DNA from: an uncultured Lachnospiraceae bacterium
Lineage (GTDB): Bacteria > Bacillota > Clostridia > Lachnospirales > Lachnospiraceae
Direction: 5' to 3'
Assembly: GCA_910579425.1 (NCBI GenBank)
Contig: CAJTVL010000009.1
Span: 1 to 64,000, forward strand
DNA: 64,000 nucleotides
Both the position numbers and the translations under genes were made by a program. This document shows, piece by piece, positions 15,890 to 25,493 of the stretch (positions within the stretch are counted from its first letter, which is position 1; every line of letters begins with the position of its first letter). The notes below the pieces were generated by a model. It saw only the letters and a list, made by a program, of their open reading frames with translations, ran no database searches and was not told where the DNA came from.

Positions 15890-17128
15890 TTACCTCCTGC
15901 CATATTTCTTCATCACATAATACAGCCCCGCTATCACGGCAATAATGATCGCTACCGCAAAAATCCCCCAGCCCGTCTGTGTCTTGACGGTGACCCGAAA
16001 CTCTGCCGAATCCGACTGGTGATCGCAGGACGCCGTGATCATGGTGATATAATCCCCCGTAAGGGCGTTATCCCCGGGAGTCACATGGGCAATCACATCT
16101 ACACTTGCCCCTGCTTCTAACTTATCAATGGACGTGGTGTCGAAAGAGACCTCCCAGCCGGAAGGAGCCTGGGAGGACAAAGACAGGTTTTCCAGGTCGA
16201 TATTCCCGTTATTGGTAAGCCTTAAATTCACATCTGATTTCTTTTTTGCAAAAGCGTCAAAGGATAGCCGCCCGTCTGCCGTGGACAATTCCATATCATA
16301 GGTGCCAAGAATCGTCACGTTTAACGTGGTGGAAAGCTGTTCCCTGGCAGAGGTGGCGCCGCATCCGATCTGATACTCTCCCGCCTCCACCATATCCGGC
16401 GGCGTTACTGTAATGGTCACCCCTGCGCTGCTGCCGGATTCTACCTCCAGGCTGGAAACCTGGGTGGAATCACTGGTGAAGGAGACCTGCCATCCTGCCG
16501 GCGCGTCGGATGAAAAATTATAATTCTGGGTGGATAAGGTATTGTTGGCTATGGTGGTGGAATAGGAAAAAGAAGTGCCTGATACTCCCTCCTGGTCGGG
16601 ATATTCCACATGGAAATTGCTCTCTCCCGCTTCCAGCCCGCTGACTGTCAGCTCCAGTCTCAGATCATCCGAGATCCCGTCCTCCGATTGGGCATGCACT
16701 GTGATCTCATGAACGCCCTCCGAAGCCTCGGAAGGAACCGTCACCTGAAGTGAGGCAACCACATCTTCCCCATTTCCCGTGGCATGCACCTTGGAAACCT
16801 CATAGTTCCCGCTTTTTATGTACCCGGTAAAGCCCTCCGGCATAGACGCCACAGAAAGGGAAACATCCTTCCCCGCCGCATTGCCCCCTGTAAGATGCAG
16901 ATCAAAGCTCACGGAATCTCCGGCCATCACGTGAATGCCCGGATTGTCCGTGAACAAATCAAACCCTTCCGCCGCATGAACCGAAAGCGGTGAAAACATG
17001 AGACACAAGATCGTCGCAATAGCAAGCGTTACTGCAAAAATCTTTCTAATAGTATCTGTTGTTTCAAGAGCTGCCATCTCCGCAGAGACTGCTTTGAACC
17101 GTAATTGAAATATCCCTTCCTTTTTCAT
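15890..17128 (-). CDS. secreted membrane-anchored NEW3-domain protein (COG1470 type)
   Basis: A 412-residue surface protein. After an unusually long N-region, the hydrophobic segment IFAVTLAIATILCLMFSPL ends in a likely signal cleavage site (SVHAAEG). Tandem beta-sandwich NEW3-type repeats follow (APAGWQVSF, APSGWEVSFD and related), then a C-terminal membrane anchor (WGIFAVAIIIAVIAGLYYVM) and a KKYGRR tail. Such proteins often precede an ABC ATPase and permease in Clostridia, as here. The role is unknown; a substrate-binding or wall-contact subunit of the exporter is a reasonable guess. Confidence 0.85.
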   Translation of the reverse strand: MKKEGIFQLRFKAVSAEMAALETTDTIRKIFAVTLAIATILCLMFSPLSVHAAEGFDLFTDNPGIHVMAGDSVSFDLHLTGGNAAGKDVSLSVASMPEGFTGYIKSGNYEVSKVHATGNGEDVVASLQVTVPSEASEGVHEITVHAQSEDGISDDLRLELTVSGLEAGESNFHVEYPDQEGVSGTSFSYSTTIANNTLSTQNYNFSSDAPAGWQVSFTSDSTQVSSLEVESGSSAGVTITVTPPDMVEAGEYQIGCGATSAREQLSTTLNVTILGTYDMELSTADGRLSFDAFAKKKSDVNLRLTNNGNIDLENLSLSSQAPSGWEVSFDTTSIDKLEAGASVDVIAHVTPGDNALTGDYITMITASCDHQSDSAEFRVTVKTQTGWGIFAVAIIIAVIAGLYYVMKKYGRR

Positions 17129-17253
17129 TTTGTAAAAACCTCCTGTATGAATTTACAAAAAGTTTAAACAAAAATCGTGAAGCAAAAATGGAAATTCTGT
17201 GATAAACCTGTGAGAAAAAAGTGAAAGAAATGTGAAAATGATTCCAATTCATT

Positions 17254-18096
17254 TCACCGAATCCGCTCCGGATTATACACCAGATTCGCATACCCTCCAT
17301 CCGCTCTCTCACACTTCTCGTTGCGGTTCTTGGCAACCATTGCCTGCTTTCCCATAAACGTAAAGGGCAGCTCATCCGATTTTCCGTTCAGCACATCATC
17401 ACACACCAAAAGCATCTGGGCAAGCAAATCCGGCGCTGCCTCCATCACCTGATGCATGACAAAAACCCGGTCATACTTTCCCTCCAGGGCATCCTTGATC
17501 TTCTCCACCTGAACCCGGTACTCGGCAACCGTACTGCAATTCTCGTCAAACAAAAAGGTGGAATTATTGCAGGCATCCCCTGTAATCAAAATCCTTGCTT
17601 CCCGCAAAAGGAACACCATACATCCCCTGGTATGGCCGGGAAACGCATACACATCGATATGCATCCCGCCCAGGTCAAAGCTCATACCGTCCGATAGCTC
17701 CTCAAAAGCATAATCCGGTTCAAGGGGAAGGTAATCCTCCTTTGGTATCTCCCGTGCCTGCGGCCCGATGGAAAGCTCTGCATAATCCATCCGCTCCTTC
17801 ACGTCGCCCATTGACCGATACGGGGAAATGTCCCTGTGGTTCATATAGGCCGTCTCAAATTCCGGCGCCCCCATGGCATGGTCGGGATGTCCGTGGGAGA
17901 TCAGCACCGTCACAGGCTTATCCGTCAGCTCCTCCACCAACGCTCTGAGCCCTCTTACGCCGATACTTGTATCCATCAGTACCGCCTTCTCACTTCCCTC
18001 CGCCAGATACATCAGTTCGCCTGATTTGCTCCTTATCATGGTAAGCTTGCCGCATCCCTGCGGAAGTACCACCTCTTCACCGGAAAAAAATTTCAT
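17254..18096 (-). CDS. metallo-beta-lactamase-fold hydrolase
   Basis: A 280-residue soluble metal hydrolase. The core metal motif is SHGHPDHAMG (near 65-74). Further ligands lie in AFPGHTRGCMVFLL and LITGDACNNSTF. The pattern suits glyoxalase II-like or thioesterase-like MBL enzymes, but the substrate cannot be told. It starts 40 bases after purA on the same strand and may share its transcript. Confidence 0.85.
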   Translation of the reverse strand: MKFFSGEEVVLPQGCGKLTMIRSKSGELMYLAEGSEKAVLMDTSIGVRGLRALVEELTDKPVTVLISHGHPDHAMGAPEFETAYMNHRDISPYRSMGDVKERMDYAELSIGPQAREIPKEDYLPLEPDYAFEELSDGMSFDLGGMHIDVYAFPGHTRGCMVFLLREARILITGDACNNSTFLFDENCSTVAEYRVQVEKIKDALEGKYDRVFVMHQVMEAAPDLLAQMLLVCDDVLNGKSDELPFTFMGKQAMVAKNRNEKCERADGGYANLVYNPERIR

Positions 18097-18135
18097 ATCC
18101 TTCTCTTCCTTTCCATAAATTTACGTTTTTCTAAC

Positions 18136-19428
18136 TTATCTTTTCAGCGGGCTTTCTCTGTAAATAATGTCTCCTCTTCCCGGCCCATTGGAAATCATGG
18201 TGATGGGAAATCCGATCTGCCCTTCGATAAACTCCACATAATCGCGGCACTCCTTCGGCAAATCCCCGTACTTTTTGATATGTCGTATATCGCACTTCCA
18301 TCCCGGAAGCTTTTTCAAAACCGGCTTTGCCTTTTCCAGCTTCACTGTTACCGGAAAGTCCGTGGTCACTTCCCCGTCAATCTCATAGCCCACACAGACG
18401 GGAATCTCATCCAGATACCCCAAAACATCCAAAACGGTAAAAGCCACATCCGTAGTCCCCTGCAATCTGCACCCATATTTGGAGGCCACACAGTCAAACC
18501 ATCCCATCCGCCGGGGGCGCCCTGTGGTTGCGCCGAACTCTCCGCCATCGCCGCCTCTGCGCCGCAGCTCATCCCCTTCCTCTCCAAAGATTTCCGACAC
18601 AAAGGCTCCCGCCCCAACCGCCGAGGAATAACCCTTGCAGACCGTAATGATCTGGCTGATCGCATAGGGAGGAATCCCCGCGCCGATGGCCCCGTAAGCC
18701 GCCAGGGTGGAGGAAGAGGTTACCATAGGATAAATGCCGTGATCCGGATCCTTCAAGGTGCCGAGCTGACCTTCCAGCAGAATCGTCTTTCCCTCCTTAA
18801 GAGCCTTGTCAAGAAAAGCAGACACATCGCATACATAGGGCGCTATCATTTCTTTATATTCATGCAGAGTCTCCAAAAGCCCTGCCGGATCAATGAGAGG
18901 CTTGTGATACATATGCTCCAGCATCACATTCTTCTGCTCGCAGATACGCTCCACCTTTTCCTTAAGAGTCTCATCATCAAAAAGCTCGCTGACCTGGAAG
19001 CCAATCTTTGCAAACTTATCGGAATAAAAAGGGGCAATCCCCGACTTGGTTGAACCAAAGGACTTACCGCCTAACCGCTCTTCCTCATACTGGTCAAACA
19101 AAATGTGATAAGGCATTACCATCTGTGCCCTGTCGGACACCAGTATTTTGGGCATCGGCACATTTCGTTCCGTAATAGACTTGATTTCACCAAACAGCAC
19201 CGGGATATTGAGAGCCACACCGTTACCGATCACACTGGTGGTGTGACTGTAAAACACGCCGGAGGGAAGGGTGTGAAGCGCAAACTTCCCGTAATCATTT
19301 ACAATCGTATGCCCCGCATTGGCCCCGCCCTGAAAACGGACAATAATGTCCGCCTGCTGCGCCAGCATATCCGTGATCTTTCCTTTTCCTTCATCGCCCC
19401 AATTGGCGCCTACCACTGCTTTTACCAT
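18136..19428 (-). CDS. purA: adenylosuccinate synthase
   Basis: Converts IMP and aspartate to adenylosuccinate using GTP, the first committed step to AMP. The 430-residue protein has GANWGDEGKGKITD at the N-terminus (GTP/IMP site), GGANAGHTIV and the late motif GATTGRPRRMGWFD. Length matches the family. The ribosome site GAAAGGAGC lies before the ATG. A leader of about 350 bases separates it from the divergent methyltransferase gene; no purine riboswitch was recognised there. Confidence 0.96.
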   Translation of the reverse strand: MVKAVVGANWGDEGKGKITDMLAQQADIIVRFQGGANAGHTIVNDYGKFALHTLPSGVFYSHTTSVIGNGVALNIPVLFGEIKSITERNVPMPKILVSDRAQMVMPYHILFDQYEEERLGGKSFGSTKSGIAPFYSDKFAKIGFQVSELFDDETLKEKVERICEQKNVMLEHMYHKPLIDPAGLLETLHEYKEMIAPYVCDVSAFLDKALKEGKTILLEGQLGTLKDPDHGIYPMVTSSSTLAAYGAIGAGIPPYAISQIITVCKGYSSAVGAGAFVSEIFGEEGDELRRRGGDGGEFGATTGRPRRMGWFDCVASKYGCRLQGTTDVAFTVLDVLGYLDEIPVCVGYEIDGEVTTDFPVTVKLEKAKPVLKKLPGWKCDIRHIKKYGDLPKECRDYVEFIEGQIGFPITMISNGPGRGDIIYRESPLKR

Positions 19429-19776
19429 TTATTTTCATGCTCCTTTCGATCTGTGCTTTTTCCTGTCGCGGCGCTTGCTTTTCTTTTCTCTCTAGCAAGC
19501 CTCCATGCCTCCCAGGTAGCTAAATAAAATCAGAATATCATCTGCATTCTTATTATATCCCCGAAAATAATATAAGTAAAATCAATATTTATTATATTTA
19601 TCATAATTGTACCTTATATTTTTCAGACAAATTCTAATAGTATCGTGTACGGTTATATGGTACAATAGAAAGTGCGCTGAGGCACACGCAGGCCGCAAGG
19701 CATCCCCCCATCTCCGATGGGTTCCTCCTTGCGGCAAGTTACAATATGAAAAACAGTCAACAAAGGAGGTTCCAAA
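19429..19776. other. divergent intergenic region between purA and methyltransferase
   Basis: 348 AT-rich bases. On the plus strand TGGTACAAT (19658-19666) is a good extended -10 box for the methyltransferase gene. Downstream of it CCGCAAGG and CCTTGCGG (about 19693-19735) form a hairpin in the 5' leader, about 40 bases before the start codon. No small gene was recognised. Confidence 0.45.
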
Positions 19777-20661
19777 TTGAATACCTATTGGTCTCAATAT
19801 GTACAGAAAACAGAAGAGCTTTATCTCTCTCGTTCCCTCAAATTTCATTCGGGGAACATGGATCAGTGGATCCATGCCCTGGGACTGCGTGACGGAATGA
19901 AAATCCTCGAAGTGGGCTGTGCCGGCGGCCTTCTCTGCCATCGTCTGAAAGAACGGCTTCCAAATTCTGAAATTACCGGGCTGGATTTTGATACCGGCCA
20001 TATTGATTACGCGAAAGAAAAAGCGAAAGAGCTGAACCTCTCCTGCAAATTTGTCGCAGGGGACGCAACACAACTGCCCTTTGAGGATAATTCTTTCGAT
20101 ATTTGCTATTCACACACCGTAATGAATTTCTGTGATCCGGACAAATTCACAGCCGAGCAGTATCGGGTGCTAAGGCCCGGCGGCAGAATAATTGTGATGG
20201 ATGTGTACGGCAAGGGTCTGAAACCGGAAGAATGGATTCCAACTGAGGATTGCGAGGAAAAGGAGCTGTTTGACAAAATCTGGGATGCGGCGTCTAAGAC
20301 TCCTCAAAGCCAGATTAAACGATATGAAAACAGAACGGAAAAATACTTTTCTCACCTTGCATCACGGGGTTTTAAGAATATCTCTATAGATGCAATGGCC
20401 TGTGTAAATTACGCCCCGGACTGTGATAACGTTGATGATAAAACGGCACGTGCCCAGATCAATGACGACCGGATAACCGAGCTTTGCAGTGTGGAAAAAG
20501 CCCGCAAAATGGCTCCCGATGCTTTAAGCAAAACGGAATATCAGACTCTTCTTGATATGATCAACCGCAGATATGACAGAAAAATCCGGCAATATGAGCA
20601 GGGAGAGAAAAGCTGGGAGTTCCGCATTGCAACTACTGTGCTGATCAGCGGAAGCAAATAA
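19777..20661 (+). CDS. class I SAM-dependent methyltransferase
   Basis: A 294-residue cytoplasmic methyltransferase of the Methyltransf_11/UbiE-like fold. Motif I is ILEVGCAGGLLCHRL (near 46-60), motif II includes ITGLDFDTGHIDYAKEKA, and motifs III/IV cover DATQLPFEDNSFDICYSHTV and LRPGGRIIVMDVYG. The start is TTG at 19777, placed 7 bases after AAGGAGG. The C-terminal third is not recognised, and the methyl acceptor is unknown. It is transcribed alone and is convergent with larE. Confidence 0.82.
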   Translation: MNTYWSQYVQKTEELYLSRSLKFHSGNMDQWIHALGLRDGMKILEVGCAGGLLCHRLKERLPNSEITGLDFDTGHIDYAKEKAKELNLSCKFVAGDATQLPFEDNSFDICYSHTVMNFCDPDKFTAEQYRVLRPGGRIIVMDVYGKGLKPEEWIPTEDCEEKELFDKIWDAASKTPQSQIKRYENRTEKYFSHLASRGFKNISIDAMACVNYAPDCDNVDDKTARAQINDDRITELCSVEKARKMAPDALSKTEYQTLLDMINRRYDRKIRQYEQGEKSWEFRIATTVLISGSK

Positions 20662-20709
20662 CACCGGAGTGCATTGAAAACACTGAAAAAGCCCCCGGTC
20701 TATAGATTT

Positions 20710-21537
20710 CTAATATCGTTTAATGATATTTTCCGGGACAGTCTCATCCATACTCCCGGAACGAAACCCCTCCAGATCCAACGTGATATAAGGATATCCC
20801 AGTCCTTTCAGAAAAGAGACGATCTCCCCCTTATGTCCCATGAGCTTTTCGAAATCCGTCCCGCACACCTCTATCCTTGCAATGTCCCCGTGGACGCGCA
20901 GCCGCACATTCTGAAAGGCAAAGCGCTTTAAAAATTCCTCCCCCTTTCCCACCTGCTCCAGCTTTTCATAGGTCAAAGCCGTCCCATAGGGGAATCTGGT
21001 GGCAAGACAGGGGGCGGCGGGCTTTGAAGCCGCCGAAAGGCCATACTCCTCTGCCAGCTCCCTGACCTGTGCCTTCGTAAATCCCGCCCGGGCAAGGGGA
21101 CTGATAATCTGAAGCTCCTCAAGAGCACGGATACCCGGACGGTATACGTGGAGATCATCCTCATTGGTGCCCTCCAATACCGTGCTTATGCCAAGAGAGG
21201 CCGCTTTTTCCAGCATTTTCAAAAACAGATGCTTTTTACAGCGATAGCAGCGGTCCGCCGGATTATCCGTAATCCCCGCTTCGCCAAGTTCATCCACAGC
21301 GAGCACAATATGGCTTGCCCCTATTTCCCGGCACATTTTTTTTGCCTCCTCGATCTCTCCAGAGGGATGAAGCTTTGTCTGCACCGTTACCGCATATACC
21401 GCCTTTCCGCTCTCTTCTGCGGCCTCACAGGCCAATTTCAAAAGAAGGGCGCTGTCCACCCCTCCTGAGAAAGCTACCATCACATCCTCTCTGGCATACC
21501 GGCTCATTTCCTCTAATAACTTTTCTTTTTTCTCCAA
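20710..21537 (-). CDS. larE: LarE, ATP-dependent sacrificial sulfur transferase
   Basis: Donates sulfur to the nickel-pincer nucleotide precursor. The 275-residue protein has the PP-loop SGGVDSALLLK (24-34) and the Cys of KPAAPCLATRFPYG at residue 177, the position matching the sacrificial cysteine of Lactobacillus LarE. An additional CYRCKK motif lies at 97-102. The start is TTG at 21537, just after AGGAGGGG. It is the last gene of larB-larC-larE. Confidence 0.92.
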   Translation of the reverse strand: MEKKEKLLEEMSRYAREDVMVAFSGGVDSALLLKLACEAAEESGKAVYAVTVQTKLHPSGEIEEAKKMCREIGASHIVLAVDELGEAGITDNPADRCYRCKKHLFLKMLEKAASLGISTVLEGTNEDDLHVYRPGIRALEELQIISPLARAGFTKAQVRELAEEYGLSAASKPAAPCLATRFPYGTALTYEKLEQVGKGEEFLKRFAFQNVRLRVHGDIARIEVCGTDFEKLMGHKGEIVSFLKGLGYPYITLDLEGFRSGSMDETVPENIIKRY

Positions 21538-21558
21538 TTGCCCCTCCTGTTACGTCCC

Positions 21559-22851
21559 TCAAGCCTCCTGGCCGCGTACCGTTTGCAAAAACTCGTCCAT
21601 CACCTGCTGGAAGGACATTCCGCTCTCCTGGGCCAGCCGGATCACACTTTCGTACTCCGGATAGCTGCGCATATGACCGTCCGGAAGCAGACACTTTTTA
21701 ATCTTCAGTTCCCCTTCCCTCAGCATCACGGTTGACGCTTCCCGGGGCAGGATGCTTCTCTCCATCCTTATCCTGCGGATGCCTATGGTGGTGGTTTCCT
21801 GAAAAATCGTCTGCTCCAGCACATTCACTTTATCCGCGTCGCAAATCACTGCCAGCTCGTAGGCAGGCCTGTTTTTCTTCATATATACCGGCAAAAAATG
21901 GACGTCTCTGGCGCCTTTTTCCATCAGCCTGTCCATCACGTAGCCAAGAGCCTCCCCGGTGCAGTCGTCAATATTGGTTTCCAGCTTATAAATCACGTCT
22001 TCCTCTGCCCGGCCTTCCTCCTGCGTTTTGGAACATTCCTCAATCAGCATGACCCGGAGCAGGCTTGGTCTTTCATAGCTGCGCTTTCCGGCTCCGATTC
22101 CCGTCTTTTTGATCACAAAACGTCCCGGCAGCCGGTCGGACGTGCCGATAGCCGCGGCAATAGCCGCTCCGGTGGGGGTAATTAACTCTCCCTCCACCCC
22201 TGTCATCTCCACAGGGATTTTATGGGCCTCCAGGATATTCACCACTGCAGGCACCGGCACCGGCAGAATCCCGTGCTGGCATCTCACCGTTCCTTTCCCC
22301 TCGCACAAAAAGGGAATCACCGTCTCCGTAATATCCAGATCGTCCAGACACACCGCCGCGCTGATAATATCCACAATAGAATCCACCGCCCCCACCTCAT
22401 GGAAGTGTACCTGATCCTCCGGTACGCCGTGGGCCTTTGCCTCCGCTTTTGCCAGGATTTCAAAAATCCGGACCGCGATAGTTCTGGCGCGGTCCGTAAT
22501 TTCCGCACCGTCAATGATCCTGCGTATCTCCGGCATTCCCCTGTGCTCGTGCTCATGGGCTTTCTCATGATGATGCCCATGCTCCGAGTCCTCTCCTCCA
22601 TGGCTGTGTCCGTGCAGATATTCCATATCATGGTCGTGATTCTCATGCGCCTGATCCAAAATCACGTTAAAATCGCAGACGTCCAGCCCGGCTTTGACCA
22701 CCCGGCTGATTTCTACCCGAAAGCCCTGCACCGGGAGACTTTTCAGGGCCTTCATAAGCACCTCCTGATCGGCCCCCAAATCCAGAAGCGCAGCCACTGT
22801 CATATCGCCGCTTATCCCCGAGCGGCATTCCAAATATAATGTATTTCCCAT
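21559..22851 (-). CDS. larC: LarC, nickel insertion protein, single uninterrupted ORF
   Basis: Inserts nickel into the pincer cofactor. The protein of about 430 residues starts with TLYLECRSGISGDMTVAALLDLG and has a His/Glu-rich stretch around 72-108 (HENHDHDMEYLHGHSHGG and HGHHHEKAHEHEHRG) likely to bind nickel. The C-terminal part ends with LETNIDDCTGEALGYVMD and following sequence. In Lactobacillus plantarum larC is split into two frames joined by ribosomal frameshifting; here it is continuous. The ATG at 22851 (10 bases after GGAGG) is preferred over a GTG at 22857. Confidence 0.93.
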   Translation of the reverse strand: MGNTLYLECRSGISGDMTVAALLDLGADQEVLMKALKSLPVQGFRVEISRVVKAGLDVCDFNVILDQAHENHDHDMEYLHGHSHGGEDSEHGHHHEKAHEHEHRGMPEIRRIIDGAEITDRARTIAVRIFEILAKAEAKAHGVPEDQVHFHEVGAVDSIVDIISAAVCLDDLDITETVIPFLCEGKGTVRCQHGILPVPVPAVVNILEAHKIPVEMTGVEGELITPTGAAIAAAIGTSDRLPGRFVIKKTGIGAGKRSYERPSLLRVMLIEECSKTQEEGRAEEDVIYKLETNIDDCTGEALGYVMDRLMEKGARDVHFLPVYMKKNRPAYELAVICDADKVNVLEQTIFQETTTIGIRRIRMERSILPREASTVMLREGELKIKKCLLPDGHMRSYPEYESVIRLAQESGMSFQQVMDEFLQTVRGQEA

Positions 22852-22889
22852 TTTCACCTGACCTCCATTTTCTATTCTTTGCAGTGTCC

Positions 22890-23639
22890 TCAGACTTCCT
22901 TATCTCCCAATCTGTTGATCTGTGTCGCAATGTATCCCGCCCCGTAGCCATTGTCAATATTCACCACCGCAATGCCGTTTGCGCAGGAGTTGATCATAGT
23001 AAGCAGGGCCGAAAGGCCATGCATGCTTGCACCGTACCCCACCGAGGTGGGCACCGCAATCACCGGCCTGCTTACCAGCCCGCCAAGGACACTGGCAAGG
23101 GCCCCTTCCATTCCGGCCACTGCCACCACGCAGTTTGCCTCCTGAATCACATCCAGCCGGGAGAGAAGCCTGTGCAGTCCGCTGACTCCCACGTCGTAGA
23201 CCCGCTCCACACAGGAGCCGAAAAACTCTGCGGTCTGGGCTGCCTCCTCCGCCACCGGAATGTCAGCCGTTCCGGCGGTACAGACGGCAATCTTCCCTTT
23301 TCGCTCTTTATCCGGCTTTTCAATCTTTAAAATACGTGAAACCTCATCATAGACTGCCTGCGGCAGGGCCCTTTTCACCAGCTCATACTGCTCTTTTTCG
23401 GCTCTGGTACCAAGCACCTCCCCATTCTTTTCCAATAATTTTTTAAAAATATTCACCAGGTATTCATCCGGTTTCCCGCTGCAGTACACCACCTCCGGGA
23501 ACCCGGAGCGAACCTCTCTGTGGGTATCCAGCTTGGCATAACCCATTTCCTCGAAAGGCTGCTGCCTGAAAAATTTTTCGGCCTCCTCTACGGAAATGCC
23601 TCCGGCTTTCACCTGCTCCAATACCTCTCTTGCTTCCAT
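22890..23639 (-). CDS. larB: LarB, nicotinate adenine dinucleotide carboxylase/hydrolase
   Basis: First enzyme of nickel-pincer cofactor synthesis; carboxylates NaAD and splits it. About 249 residues, with an N-terminal helical region (EAREVLEQVKAGGISVEEA) and a PurE-like C-terminal domain (IAVCTAGTADIPVAEEAA, AGMEGALASVLGGL, PTSVGYGASMHGLSALL). The frame is open to 23777, but the ATG at 23639, preceded by GAGAGGACAG, gives the family-typical start. It heads larB-larC-larE. No larA or other NPN-dependent racemase gene is in the window. Confidence 0.92.
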   Translation of the reverse strand: MEAREVLEQVKAGGISVEEAEKFFRQQPFEEMGYAKLDTHREVRSGFPEVVYCSGKPDEYLVNIFKKLLEKNGEVLGTRAEKEQYELVKRALPQAVYDEVSRILKIEKPDKERKGKIAVCTAGTADIPVAEEAAQTAEFFGSCVERVYDVGVSGLHRLLSRLDVIQEANCVVAVAGMEGALASVLGGLVSRPVIAVPTSVGYGASMHGLSALLTMINSCANGIAVVNIDNGYGAGYIATQINRLGDKEV

Positions 23640-23755
23640 ATAAATCTGTCCTCTCATTGAACTGAAAAGCATCCAGACCCAAAGGCCTGAATGCTTATCT
23701 CCCTCAGGGCGATCTTCCCGTCCTGCATCTGTTCTGACATTTCTTTCCGTCAGGC

Positions 23756-24781
23756 TTACTTCACTTCCACAACCCATCCCTGGGGCGCTTCGATCGTTCC
23801 CATCTGGATCCCTGTCAATGTGTCGTAAAGCTTCTTCGTTACAGGGCCCATCTCTGTCATACCGCTGTCAAAGGTAATTTCCTTACCGTGATCCACCACT
23901 CTGCCTACCGGAGAAATCACTGCCGCCGTGCCGCACAGCCCACATTCTGCAAAACTCTCAAGCTCCCCGGCGTAAACCTCTCTCTCTTCGGTTTCCAGCC
24001 CCAGATAGTCTCTCGCCACCTGCATCAGGGAGCGTCTTGTAATAGAAGGAAGAATACTCTCCGACTTGGGAGTAACTACCTTTCCGTCCCGGGTCACGAA
24101 CAGGAAGTTAGCTCCTCCTGTCTCCTCCACCTTCGTCCTGGTGGCGGCATCCAAATACATATTTTCATCATACCCCTGATTGTGGGCATCCACAATGGCA
24201 TGAAGACTCATGGCATAATTAAGGCCCGCCTTGATATGACCCGTACCCTTGGGGGCGGCCCGGTCAAAATCACTGATGCGGATGGTCAGCGGTTTCACAC
24301 CGCCTTTGAAATAAGGGCCCACCGGCGTGGTAAATACTCTGAACTGGTATTCCTGCGCAGGCTTCACACCGATGACAGGGCTGCTGCCGAACATATAGGG
24401 ACGCACATACAAAGTAGCGCCGCTTCCGTAAGGAGGCACATAAGCTTCGTTGGCCTTAACGGTTCTAAGCACGGCCTCCACAAATTTTTCTTTAGGAAAA
24501 ACAGGCATTTCCAGACGGGCAGCGCTCTGCTCCATCCTCTCGCCGTTTAAATCCGGGCGAAACGTCACGATACGCCCGTCCGCAGTGGTATATGCTTTCA
24601 TTCCCTCAAATATTGTCTGCGCATACTGAAGGACGCCTGCACACTCGCTGATGACCACCTTGTCATCCTCTGTCAGGACACCCTCATCCCAGGCTCCGTT
24701 TTTAAAATTCGATACAAATCTGTAGTCCGTGTGGAGATAACCAAATCCAAGATTGGCCCAGTCAATGTTTTTCTTTTCCAC
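23756..24781 (-). CDS. ilvE: branched-chain amino acid aminotransferase
   Basis: PLP enzyme that interconverts Leu/Ile/Val and their 2-oxo acids. The 341-residue protein begins IDWANLGFGYLHTDYRFVS and contains GAWDEGVL, QTIFEGMKAY, LYVRPYMFG, the AAPKGTGHIKAGLNYAMSL region and EETGGANFLFVTRDG, all typical of class IV (BCAT II) aminotransferases. The start is GTG at 24781 with AGAGGGG upstream. It is 27 bases from folA, which runs in the same direction, so the two may be one operon. Confidence 0.94.
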   Translation of the reverse strand: MEKKNIDWANLGFGYLHTDYRFVSNFKNGAWDEGVLTEDDKVVISECAGVLQYAQTIFEGMKAYTTADGRIVTFRPDLNGERMEQSAARLEMPVFPKEKFVEAVLRTVKANEAYVPPYGSGATLYVRPYMFGSSPVIGVKPAQEYQFRVFTTPVGPYFKGGVKPLTIRISDFDRAAPKGTGHIKAGLNYAMSLHAIVDAHNQGYDENMYLDAATRTKVEETGGANFLFVTRDGKVVTPKSESILPSITRRSLMQVARDYLGLETEEREVYAGELESFAECGLCGTAAVISPVGRVVDHGKEITFDSGMTEMGPVTKKLYDTLTGIQMGTIEAPQGWVVEVK

Positions 24782-24808
24782 AAATATCGCCCCTCTCTTC
24801 TGTCTTTA

Positions 24809-25345
24809 CTATTTATGGGTTTTATTATTATCCCTTTTAACGGAAAAGTCAATAGCGTCTTTCTTCTCATATTTCAGGAAATGATAGGTCACATCAAAAT
24901 AGGTCTGCTCCTCGCTGTCCGCCGCAAGCCGCCATCCGGGCTGCGCATCCAAATCCGGGAAAAAGGCATCCGCTTGATAACGGCAGTGGATTTTGGTTAC
25001 ATGGGCCACCCTGCAGTAAGGCAAAAGCTGCCGGTACACGCTCTCTCCGCCGATCACATAGATCTGCTCCCGGGGATATTTCCGCAATTCTTCAAACAGC
25101 TCCTCCAGATCATGCGCCACCTTTGCGCCCTTTACCTGAAAGTCCCGGCTGGATGAGAGAATGACATTGACCCGCCCGGGCAGGGGCATTTTCTGGGGAA
25201 AAGTGGAGAGCGTCTTTCGCCCATACACCACCACCTTTCCCTCGGTCTCCTGTCTGAAAAGCCTGTGATCCGCCGGAATTGCGATCAGCAGTTCATTTTT
25301 ATTTCCAATGGCCCAGTTATCGTCGGCCGCTACCATAAGATTCAT
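24809..25345 (-). CDS. folA: dihydrofolate reductase
   Basis: Reduces dihydrofolate to tetrahydrofolate with NADPH. About 178 residues from the ATG at 25345: the N-terminal signature MVAADDNWAIGNKNELLIAI, the nucleotide-binding VVYGRKTLSTFP, VNVILSSSRDF and IYVIGGESVYRQLLPYC. The frame is open to 25495, but those extra residues are not family-like and an AGGAGG lies before the internal start. The C-terminus is slightly longer than average. It is divergent from the moxR gene. Confidence 0.93.
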   Translation of the reverse strand: MNLMVAADDNWAIGNKNELLIAIPADHRLFRQETEGKVVVYGRKTLSTFPQKMPLPGRVNVILSSSRDFQVKGAKVAHDLEELFEELRKYPREQIYVIGGESVYRQLLPYCRVAHVTKIHCRYQADAFFPDLDAQPGWRLAADSEEQTYFDVTYHFLKYEKKDAIDFSVKRDNNKTHK

Positions 25346-25493
25346 TTCAACCTGTGCCTCCTGCTCTTTTCCTTCATTATACAAGGTGAGCCGGGAGAAT
25401 ACAAAACTTTTTTCCGGGAACTGCTTTTTGGTTGTTTTTTCTCCCATTAAGTCGTAAAATAAAAGAAAAAACTCCGGAAGAGAGGACTGTGCC

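Noticed and set aside
18280..19053. 257-codon plus-strand open frame
   Set aside because: Antisense to purA; no start signal and no protein character.
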